Assembly (NCBI GenBank): GCA_016930875.1
Contig: JAFGFW010000184.1
Coordinates: 1 to 36,010, forward strand
Direction: 5' to 3'
DNA length: 36,010 bases
From: Deltaproteobacteria bacterium
GTDB lineage: Bacteria; Desulfobacterota; Desulfobacteria; Desulfobacterales; C00003060
Made by a program: the position numbers and the translations under genes. The notes beneath the pieces were generated by a model. That model was not told the origin of the DNA and did no database searches. It saw only the letters and a program-made list of their open reading frames with translations. The stretch's first letter is position 1. Every line of letters begins with the position of its first letter. This document shows, one piece after another, positions 24,936-31,717 of the stretch.

Positions 24936-25853
24936 TCACTGTGACATATGTTTGACCATTCCCCGTTGCGGTTGTCCCGCAAGGCATCGGCCAACGATGA
25001 TCATGCCCAACCAATTTTCCTTTTCGGCCTTGATATCCTCCAAGATGGTATCCAGGGCGCCTTTGACCACCTTCTCCTTTTCCGGGTACCCGGCATTATA
25101 CACCACCGCAACGGGAAGATCGGAAGGGTAGTACTTCTTGAGCCTGGCTATCAGGGTGTCTGCATGCCTAAGGGCCATATAAAAAGCCATCGTGACGGGA
25201 TATTTGGAAAGATCCTTCAATATGGCTTCATCCTCAGGCTTTCCGAACAGAAACATGGGCGCGGTGAGCATGACAAAACGGGTATCATAGGCGGGAATGG
25301 AAGATTTCTTCAACGCCGCCATGGAGGCCTGAAAGCAACCCAGGCCCGGAATGATCTCCACCTCATCCTCTCTGAGCCCTTCTATGACCCTGTGTGAGGG
25401 GCCGAAAACACAGGGGTCGCCGCTATCCAGGAGGGCCACGGTCTTCCCCTGGGCCACTTCATGTCTGATTCTGGCGGCCGTCTCATCCCAGAACCGGATT
25501 CTTTCCTCCACATATTGCTTTTTTTCTTCGGGCCCCAATTTTTCGCGGTCCTGCCAACTATGCTTAAACTTGCCCCGCCAGGGGTTGCCGAGGAGGTTTT
25601 TCCCCTTCAAATACGTGGAAAACCGTTCCAAGGTATCATTGGAGCCGAAGATGACGTCGGCCTTTTGTATACATTCTATGGCCTTGCCCGTGGCATGCTC
25701 CGGCCCTGCCGGACCCGTGCCGATGACGTAACACTTGCCTCGGCTCCCGTGTTCCGGGTGGGCAAGGGCATTTGTAATGGGAAAAAGCAACAGGGCAAAA
25801 AGCGTCAAGGCGCACAGGTTCCCTGTGGCGACAACATTATTTCGGGCTATCAT
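24936..25853 (-). CDS. Exported tetrapyrrole-methylase-fold protein (CbiE-like)
   Basis: 305 residues. Start 25853 has AAGGAG seven bases upstream. Residues 1-31 form a clear signal peptide (hydrophobic LCALTLFALLLFP, cleavage ANALA-HPEHG pattern). The mature part is a SAM-dependent tetrapyrrole (corrin/porphyrin) methylase fold: YVIGTGPAGPEHATGKAI, ADVIFGSNDTLERF, LLDSGDPCVFGP, EVEIIPGLGCFQASMAAL and a GMIIVGRCLAG end. The usual GPGDPE loop reads GPAGPE. These enzymes normally act in the cytoplasm in cobalamin or siroheme synthesis, where SAM is available. An exported member beside a TonB receptor may bind or sense a tetrapyrrole instead of methylating it; that is inference. Confidence 0.82.
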   Translation of the reverse strand: MIARNNVVATGNLCALTLFALLLFPITNALAHPEHGSRGKCYVIGTGPAGPEHATGKAIECIQKADVIFGSNDTLERFSTYLKGKNLLGNPWRGKFKHSWQDREKLGPEEKKQYVEERIRFWDETAARIRHEVAQGKTVALLDSGDPCVFGPSHRVIEGLREDEVEIIPGLGCFQASMAALKKSSIPAYDTRFVMLTAPMFLFGKPEDEAILKDLSKYPVTMAFYMALRHADTLIARLKKYYPSDLPVAVVYNAGYPEKEKVVKGALDTILEDIKAEKENWLGMIIVGRCLAGQPQRGMVKHMSQ

Positions 25854-25897
25854 TCTTAATCTCCTTCCAGCTCTAGAGCCCAATCTCCCCCCTGAGC

Positions 25898-25929
25898 CCT
25901 CCCCCCCCGCCGCAGCGTCGGGGGAGGGG
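25898..25929 (-). other. GC-rich hairpin downstream of the TonB receptor gene
   Basis: CCCTCCCCC and GGGGGAGGG arms pair around a short centre in the 160-base gap between the receptor stop and the methylase start. There is no U-run, so it may act in mRNA stability rather than termination. Nothing else is seen in the gap. Confidence 0.35.
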
Positions 25930-26013
25930 AAGGTGAGGGTCAGGGCAGAATTTCAGCAATCCAATGCACACGGCAACCTGACCCATGTAGCAGGTTCCCT
26001 GCGTGTTTACGGC

Positions 26014-28065
26014 CTAGAAATTCAGTGTTGCATTCATGCCGGCGGTCACCCCGGGCATGTCATAACCGTAATGCAACTGATAATCCTGGTCGGTGACATT
26101 ATTTACGTAACCCTTCAACGTGAACTCGCAATCATGAGGCATCTTGAAGGTGTGCTGGGCGCCCACATCGACAATAATCACGTCATTCATAGTGACGTCC
26201 TCTTGGCTGTAACGCTCCCCTATGTACTTGGCGTTGAGGTTCACCACCCCGTTTTCCCAGAGCTTGTAGTCCAAGCCCATGGTTACCTTGTGACGCGGCT
26301 GATTTTGTAACAGGTAAGAGGTGTTCTCTGTATCCATGGGGTGATTGTCGGCATTCCAGTCCTGGTAGGTGTAGGCCAGATAGCCGCTCAGATCCTGCCT
26401 GAAACTCCTAGTCAGTTCCAGCTCGACACCGTACACAAGCATGTCGATGTTATATACCAGGCTTGACGTGGCGGTTTCGTTGTAGTTGTGTTGCTGGTAG
26501 TCGCTGATGTCCGTGTAATAAAAAGCCGTCCTGAATTTTGTGTCCTTCAGGATTTCCTTGACGCCGCCTATTTCATAGGTCCAAGAAGTCTCTGTTTTAA
26601 ACTCAGAGTTTGCCGTTGCGTATGCTGCGTCGGACCCGGCCCGGGCCCATCTCCAGAGATCTCAGATTCAGGGCATACGCATTTCACGGCTGATGGAGGC
26701 ATAGAGGGACAAGCTGTCGTCCCATACGTAGTCCAGCCGGGCCTTTGGACACCATTCCCGTTCAACCCTCCGGTCCGGATTTCTGGTAATGAATTCATAG
26801 GAATCGGACGCGAATTCATACCAGCGGGTTCCAAAGGTCAACGACATGGCATCGGTGAAGGACCACACGTCTTGAACGAAAAGGGCCGTGATGGCATAAT
26901 AATCTTTATTGTCGGGGGTTCCCTGATTCCGGTAGTCCCCTCCCAGGGAAAAAGAATGATTTGGAACGAGGCTGAAATCCAGATAATCCAGGGCGATGCC
27001 CCCTGTATATTCCTCCTTGTAGTTGGAACTGTCCGTTCCGTTTGCATTGTGCATGTATCTGTCCCGTTTGGACAACTGCTTGTAAATTTGCCCCCGCAAT
27101 TGTCCCATGGGAAGAGGCTGTTCCACAAGTAGGCTCTGGTCGTTTACGGTTTTCTCCCACTGGTTTTTCCCACCGTCGTAGCCCGAAGCTTCGTAGTCGT
27201 GGCTGAACTTGTCCACATCGGAACGCACAATCGGGTAGCTCGGGTCATAGTTTGAATTCGCATCATCGGGATCATTGATCACCGCATATCCGGTGACCGT
27301 ATCCACATGGTCGATCCCGTAGGTCATTGTCCCGCCCGTGGGAAGATAGAGGGAGAAACGGCCGTTTACGTTGTCCGTGTTGTAGTCATTGCCCCGCAAG
27401 TACCCGTCGCCTTCCCTGTGGGCCGCGGCAATGGAGTAGCCGATGGCATTCAAGGCGCCGCCGCTGGCACCGGCACTGTAGCTTTGGCCCCCATAAGGGC
27501 CGAATCCCATTTTCACGCTCCCGCTAGGTGTGGGGTCATCGGTCTTTTTGCCCTTTTTGGTGATAAGATTGACCGCCCCACCCATGGAAAACGGAAAAAG
27601 GAGCGAATGGCTCCCGCGCACGATCTCAATGGTCTCGATCATATCGGCGGGAAGGGTGGTCCAGTCCATCTTGAAATACCCATTGCTCCCGTGAAGCCTC
27701 AAGGGCCTGCCGTCCATAAATATCTGGTAGCGTGACTGGTCCATACCACGGATATAGACCCCTTCATTTTGTGCCGGCGTCACGGAAGAAAAGAGGACAT
27801 TGATTCCAAGCGCGTCACCCAATATGTCCTGCACATTTTCCACCTTGCCGGCCTTTTGGTACTCATCCACATTTATGACGGTTACTTCCGGCGTCACCAC
27901 CATGGATTCATCCTTCAATGGATGATCCCGGACAATGACCTTGTCAAGCCGATAGACTTTTTCGCCCTTCTCTGAATCCGTCTCCTGTGCGGAACTGAAT
28001 GCCGTGACGGATAAGAGAAAGAGGATACCCATCAAGCCGGCAAGGCCGAACCTCAAAAACTTCAT
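26014..28065 (-). CDS. TonB-dependent outer-membrane receptor with two in-frame UGA codons
   Basis: 683 codons in one frame. A signal peptide (MKFLRFGLAGLMGILFLLSV..SSAQ), a TonB-box-like segment (DKVIVRD) and a plug domain (GVYIRGMDQSRYQIFMDG, ETIEIVRGSHSLLFPFSMGG) lead into a 22-strand-type barrel ending in Phe (NATLNF). It is of BtuB/CirA type and imports a ligand using TonB-ExbBD energy. The only defects are UGA codons 466 (26668-26670) and 468 (26662-26664), in SREMRMP-UGA-Ile-UGA-DLWRWARAGS, where receptors usually have a Ser/Thr-x-x stretch. Both flanks remain in frame with no other stop or shift. Start has AAAGGAG upstream. It is either a selenocysteine-type recoding site or a very young pseudogene. 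Confidence 0.6.
26632..26648 (-). promoter_or_regulatory. Hairpin after the two UGA codons (possible bacterial SECIS)
   Basis: Thirteen bases after the second UGA, GGGCCCG pairs with CGGGTCC (7 bp, one G-U) around a GGC loop. The loop lies about 20 bases from the second and 26 from the first UGA, within the range described for bacterial SECIS elements, and has a G at its first positions. GC-rich sequence makes chance hairpins common, so this is only suggestive. Confidence 0.25.
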
Positions 28066-28230
28066 TGTCGCTCTCCTTTCTATACCGAGAAAAAATTGTC
28101 TGATCTGTTTTTCTCAGAGATTGGTCTCGGGGCGGGCAGCCGCCATATTTGAGGAGATGGCCTTGACGGCGGGAATGATTCGGAAGTATAAATGCCTGCG
28201 AAGCATTCCCTCCACCCGAGGGGGCTTCAC

Positions 28231-28275
28231 GGGGAAGGCAGCTTGCTGCTTTTGCCGGTCGCGGCTGCCTTCCCC
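28231..28275 (-). promoter_or_regulatory. 12-bp perfect inverted repeat in the TonB receptor leader
   Basis: GGGGAAGGCAGC (28231-28242) and GCTGCCTTCCCC (28264-28275) form a perfect 12-bp stem with a 21-base loop, between RNA element B and the receptor start. No U-run follows. It could be part of a larger leader structure together with element B. The rest of 28066-28546 holds element B and a candidate promoter but no gene. Confidence 0.45.
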
Positions 28276-28342
28276 ACCCTTTCCTGTCTCTGTTTTTCAA
28301 TTGCCGTTTTTTTATCATCTCCTCGCTCACCTTGATTCGCAC

Positions 28343-28395
28343 AAAAAAAGCCACGAGGACATCTCATCCGTTCTCGGATGACAGCCTTCGTGGCC
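28343..28395 (-). promoter_or_regulatory. Conserved structured RNA element, copy B (attenuator-like)
   Basis: On the - strand: outer stem GCCACGA/TCGTGGC, conserved AAGGCTGTC, inner hairpin ATCCG/CGGAT, conserved GATGTCC, then T7. It lies about 280 bases before the TonB receptor start and about 70 bases after a candidate promoter start point. The inner stem differs in sequence from those of the other copies yet still pairs. Confidence 0.65.
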
Positions 28396-28469
28396 GGAAT
28401 TGCGTTCTTTGGTTCTAGATTGACTCCGGGCAGCTTCTACTGCCCTGTTTCAAGTTGTTTGTGTTTATT

Positions 28470-28498
28470 TAGGTAGAGGATTTTGTCACAACTGTCAA
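28470..28498 (-). promoter_or_regulatory. Candidate promoter of the TonB receptor transcript
   Basis: On the - strand, TTGACA (28493-28498) is followed after 17 bases by TACCTA (28470-28475). The -35 box is perfect and the -10 is poor. It would place element B within the 5' leader. Confidence 0.3.
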
Positions 28499-28546
28499 CA
28501 TCAAATAGCCCCCTATCCTTTTTACTTCCCTATCAGGTTGCGATAA

Positions 28547-29053
28547 TCATTGAAAGGCCCTCCAGCAAAACAGACCGACCAACGCCGAATCGCCCATCCA
28601 GAAGTGATCGCCTCGGTGAACGAACTTTTTCCCGATCTCATCCCGCTCCCAGGTATCCGCTCGACGGCCTCTATTTGCGGACCAATGCTCCAAGGCTTCG
28701 TCCTGGCTGTTGTAGGCAAAAGCGCTTCCCACCTGCTCGACCCTGGCATATTCCATGTAGTAATTGCCGGATCGCACGGGAAGCCTTATCTCAGGGGAGA
28801 AAAACTCGGTGACGATCACCACCCGTTTTGGCCTTGCAGCAAATACTTTCGCCAGGGCAGGGACAAAACCTATCTGGGTGAGATGAAGGCTGTTGCAAGC
28901 CAAAACGAGGTCGTAGCCCCCCAAGGCTTTGCACGGAACCGCCTCCCATCTTCTCCTGTCAATATGCATGCCATGAGGGCGGTCTTTTTCGGCTTTTCTT
29001 CTCAGCAGATGCCTCATGGCCTTTTCCATGATTAACTCTGATTCGATAAGCAA
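28547..29053 (-). pseudogene. 5'-truncated class I SAM methyltransferase
   Basis: 168 codons read LIESELIMEKAMRHL, then YDLVLACNSLHLTQIGF, KVFAARPKRVVIVTEFF. These match the middle and end of a class I SAM-dependent methyltransferase. The N-terminal part with the glycine-rich SAM site is missing. Upstream DNA changes at once into GC-rich repeat sequence (29060-29165, with the CGCCGTAGC and GGCGAAGGCGA words also seen near 20100). An ATG at 29029 could start a shorter product. It appears inactivated by repeat insertion or deletion. Confidence 0.6.
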
Positions 29054-29166
29054 GCCGGCAGACCGGCCAAACCGGCAAAGCCCACCCCCCTTCGCTCTAA
29101 GGAGCTCCCGCCTTCGCTGAAGCTACGGCGCGGCAAGACGGAGCGGTTCGCCTTCCGGCGAAGGCG

Positions 29167-29213
29167 AAAAAAAAGCCACGAATCCCACCTTCAGGTGGAC
29201 AGCCTTCGTGGCC
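29167..29213 (-). promoter_or_regulatory. Conserved structured RNA element, copy C
   Basis: On the - strand: GCCACGA/TCGTGGC outer stem, AAGGCTGTC, inner hairpin CCACCT/AGGTGG, short GGAT, then T8. It is the most compact copy. It lies upstream of the truncated methyltransferase and downstream of a sigma-54-type site, about 360 bases after the tonB stop. Confidence 0.6.
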
Positions 29214-29278
29214 TACACGTTATGTCTATGGGTCTGGTTTTGGGGACCCTTCAGGGGTCCATTAAGACTTTGGTATGC

Positions 29279-29294
29279 AGCAAGTAATGTGCCA
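29279..29294 (-). promoter_or_regulatory. Sigma-54 type -24/-12 promoter site
   Basis: On the - strand TGGCACATTACTTGCT has the invariant GG and GC ten bases apart and matches the consensus TGGCAC-N5-TTGC(A/T). It points toward RNA element C and the truncated methyltransferase. No enhancer-binding protein gene is in the window. A short hairpin GGACCC/GGGTCC follows near 29246-29262. Confidence 0.45.
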
Positions 29295-29459
29295 ACCTAA
29301 GTTATAATCGATATGTGCTATCTTCTTAAAGGGTTAAGATGTGAAGAGGAAAAAACGCTAGGCAAAACTTTTCATAAAAAACATCCCAGTAAGAAAACAA
29401 ATGCCCATTTTTGGCATCTTTTTAACCATATTGTTTCCAGTCGGCGCCATGCTGCCGTT

Positions 29460-29565
29460 CGCCGGTTTAATCCGCCGGAGGCGGACAAGGGGTTAATTCC
29501 CCGCCGCTTGCGGCGTCACAATGTTTTTGTAGATACCCCGTTGCTCTGCGGCGGGGTAGTTCATT
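29460..29565 (-). repeat. Multi-hairpin palindromic element, second copy type
   Basis: Read on the - strand it starts AATGAACTA, then CCCCG...CGGGGTATC, then CGCCGCAAGCGGCG, GGGGAATTAACCCC and TCCGCCTCCGGCGGA, i.e. four hairpins in a row. The first 34 bases align with 20047-20079 on the + strand. It lies just after the tonB stop codon. No transposase gene is seen. The rest of 29214-29570 contains only the sigma-54 site and the tonB end. Confidence 0.55.
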
Positions 29566-29570
29566 AGAAA

Positions 29571-30263
29571 CTAGGTGAGTTCAAAGACGATGGTGATTTC
29601 CAGGGGAATCTCCCCTTCAAAAAAACGTCGCGGGGGTTTGGAAAAGGGGACTGCGGCCTGCACGGCCTGCACGGCAGCCGCATCGAGGTCCTTGTTTCTC
29701 GAACGTTTTGTCACTTCTACTTCCCGCACGCCTCCTTCGGGCGTGATGATAAAACGTATGGTCACACGACCCTCAATGTATCTCACCCTGGCCAAGTCGG
29801 GATATTTCTTGTGTCTCTCTATCTTGAGCCTTACCATCTCGAGATAATTCCGGGCGGTCAGAAAACCTCCTCCGGTCTCCTCTAACAGTGCACCGGAGCT
29901 CCAATCAGCAACTTGAAGGCCCGGCGTGTCCGGTATGGCCGCAATGCCGATGGCTTCCATCAGACTTTCCGAAAAATTCTCTTCAGGCGGTTCCATTTTA
30001 ATGGGTTTCAAGCGCGGTATCTGCCGCTGCGTCACGTTGAGTCTTTTGAATTCTTGAACCTGAGGCGCCTTGGGCCTGTAACGGGGCCTTGGGATATCCC
30101 TTGCCGCCGGCTTGGATATATCGTGCATGGTCAGTTCGATGTAGGTCAAGACGTTGGAGTTGTAGAGGCCCGCGACATGCAGGAAGATAATCGCGTGAAT
30201 AGCCAGAGAAACGGCGATAAGACCGCAAAAGAGCCAATTTGGTTTGCTATTTTTTGTAGTCAT
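29571..30263 (-). CDS. tonB: TonB energy-transducing protein
   Basis: 230 residues. A short cytoplasmic start, one N-terminal membrane anchor (WLFCGLIAVSLAIHAIIFLH), a Pro/Arg-rich periplasmic linker (DIPRPRYRPKAPQ, RQIPRLKPIKMEPP), and a C-terminal TonB domain (YLEMVRLKIERHKKYPDLAR, GRVTIRFIITPEGGVREVEV, PFSKPPRRFFEGEIPLEITIVFEL). It links ExbBD to outer-membrane receptors. Start 30263 (MTTKNSKPNW) is chosen because it precedes the anchor; the longer frame to 30317 is encoded by a GTCTGTGTGGG-type repeat tract. No strong ribosome site is visible. It is downstream of exbD with a 190-base gap. Confidence 0.88.
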   Translation of the reverse strand: MTTKNSKPNWLFCGLIAVSLAIHAIIFLHVAGLYNSNVLTYIELTMHDISKPAARDIPRPRYRPKAPQVQEFKRLNVTQRQIPRLKPIKMEPPEENFSESLMEAIGIAAIPDTPGLQVADWSSGALLEETGGGFLTARNYLEMVRLKIERHKKYPDLARVRYIEGRVTIRFIITPEGGVREVEVTKRSRNKDLDAAAVQAVQAAVPFSKPPRRFFEGEIPLEITIVFELT

Positions 30264-30457
30264 TGGCCACAGACCCACACAGACGCACACGGACAAATCG
30301 GTCGCCGATGCGTCCACCGATTCATGTCAGGCCTTCCGGCCATATTCATGAGTTCCTTACGCCCTCCGTTACGAGGTAATCTCCCTAAAAACATGTCGAA
30401 TTCCTTGACGATGATTTGAATTCCAGAAGCGGTAGCTCTTTCTGTGCGGGTCCGTGA

Positions 30458-30865
30458 CTAAAAATCTTTTTCCGTTGCCAGGCACAGCCTTCCGGCCCCG
30501 GCGGCCTTGGCAATGTCCATGACCTTGACCGCCTTGTTCAGAATCACTTCCCGGTCCGCCCGAACCACGACCAGTTCATCTTGCCTGGAAGCGATCTTGT
30601 CCTTGATGCGATCAAAGAGCCTGGCTGGAGGAACCTCCTCGGCGCCGAGAAACGCTCGGCCTTGTCGGTCTACGTAGACCGTAATGACTTCCTCGGTCTG
30701 AGGCGCCGCGGCCTTGGCCTGAGGCAACTTGATCTTGATCCCTTCGTCTACTATGAAGTTGGTGGTAAGTAAAAAATAGATCAAAAGCAGAAAGACGATA
30801 TCAATCAGCGATGTCAAAGGTACCTGGACCTGAAGGCGTTTTCTTCGTCTGGGATGGACAAGCAT
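30458..30865 (-). CDS. exbD: ExbD/TolR biopolymer transport protein
   Basis: 135 residues. It has a basic N-terminus, one membrane helix carrying the conserved Asp of the ExbD/TolR proton channel (VPLTSLIDIVFLLLIYFLL), and a periplasmic domain (IKLPQAKAA, ITVYVDRQGRAFL, VVVRADREV). It works with ExbB to energise TonB. It starts 18 bases after exbB, so they are co-transcribed. Confidence 0.93.
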   Translation of the reverse strand: MLVHPRRRKRLQVQVPLTSLIDIVFLLLIYFLLTTNFIVDEGIKIKLPQAKAAAPQTEEVITVYVDRQGRAFLGAEEVPPARLFDRIKDKIASRQDELVVVRADREVILNKAVKVMDIAKAAGAGRLCLATEKDF

Positions 30866-30883
30866 ATAAACCCCCTTGAGCCG

Positions 30884-31546
30884 TCAATGTTTATGGGCAT
30901 GGGTATGAGGATGCGTATGGGGCTCTCCGGTGTGGCCGTGTATCCGATTACCTACGGTTTTCAAGAACACCACAGTGCCGTCCTGAAGCTGGGTCTCGTA
31001 TCGGTCCACACGAGATAACAAATAACTGTGCGCCACCATGGTGGGCAGGGCCACGGCAAGGCCCATGGCCGTGGTGAGCATGGCCTCCCATATGCCTCCG
31101 GCAAGGACTGCCGCATTCACTTTACCGCCCATCTCCTGGATGACCATGAAGGCCTTGATCATGCCCAACACGGTCCCCAGCAAACCGAGAAGCGGGGCGA
31201 TATTCCCAATGGTTGCCAGGGCTTGGAGGTAGCGGGAAAGTTCCCGCGTTTCCTCTTCAGTGGCATGCACAATGACCGTTTCCAAGGTCTCCCGGTCCTG
31301 GTCTTTCACCTCTATGGCATGGGAAAGGACGCGCCCCATAGGGGAGTCGTCTGCGCTGGCCAGATCATAAGCCTTCTGATCTTCGCCGTGCTTGAGGTGC
31401 CTGGCCACGGTTTCAATCAATCCATAGCCCCGTATCTTGACCCGGCTCAGGCGTATGAGTCGTTCAAGAAAGATGGCAAGCGCTATCACAGAACAAAACA
31501 AAATGGGCGCCACGAGGACGCCCCCCTTTGCAAGAAAATCGAACAT
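30884..31546 (-). CDS. exbB: ExbB/TolQ proton-channel protein with His-rich tail
   Basis: 220 residues with three membrane segments: GGVLVAPILFCSVIALAIFLE, the conserved region IGNIAPLLGLLGTVLGMIKAF, and TTAMGLAVALPTMVAHSY. These are typical of ExbB/TolQ/MotA proteins that form the proton channel with ExbD. GGAGG lies five bases before the ATG. The last 21 residues hold eight His (HGHTGEPHTHPHTHAHKH), an unusual extension that could bind a transition metal on the cytoplasmic side. This agrees with a metal uptake role for the cluster. Confidence 0.92.
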   Translation of the reverse strand: MFDFLAKGGVLVAPILFCSVIALAIFLERLIRLSRVKIRGYGLIETVARHLKHGEDQKAYDLASADDSPMGRVLSHAIEVKDQDRETLETVIVHATEEETRELSRYLQALATIGNIAPLLGLLGTVLGMIKAFMVIQEMGGKVNAAVLAGGIWEAMLTTAMGLAVALPTMVAHSYLLSRVDRYETQLQDGTVVFLKTVGNRIHGHTGEPHTHPHTHAHKH

Positions 31547-31717
31547 TTTTTCCTCCGAAAATTAAAGTTAGCCGGTTATGCCGGTTGGGCCCGTTGAGTC
31601 GGCTTAGCCTGGTCATCAGTCATTGGCCGCTGCTTATTCCTTTGATAGAGCTTTCAGCCTTCAGCGCTCAGGATTCAGGAAAATGGGTCCGACCTATTCC
31701 TATTAACTGTTCACTGT

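Noticed and set aside
26014-26442. C-terminal receptor frame as a separate small outer-membrane protein
   Set aside because: It is in the same frame as the upstream receptor portion and has no ribosome site or signal peptide; it is the barrel end of the UGA-interrupted receptor.
26662-26670. UGA read as tryptophan under an alternative genetic code
   Set aside because: Many genes in the window, such as hdrB, metV and metF, end with UGA in the expected place, so UGA is a normal stop here.
27944-28354. Open frame of 136 codons overlapping the TonB receptor start
   Set aside because: It runs through the leader hairpin and antisense-like low-complexity codons, lacks a family signature, and overlaps a strong signal-peptide start in another frame.
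28343-28395. Integron attC sites as the explanation for the repeated hairpins
   Set aside because: The expected RYYYAAC/GTRRRRY ends are missing, all copies end in a U-run, and no integrase or cassette array is present.
28066-28546. Cobalamin riboswitch in the TonB receptor leader
   Set aside because: The B12-box-type consensus segments were not found; only element B and a 12-bp hairpin are present.
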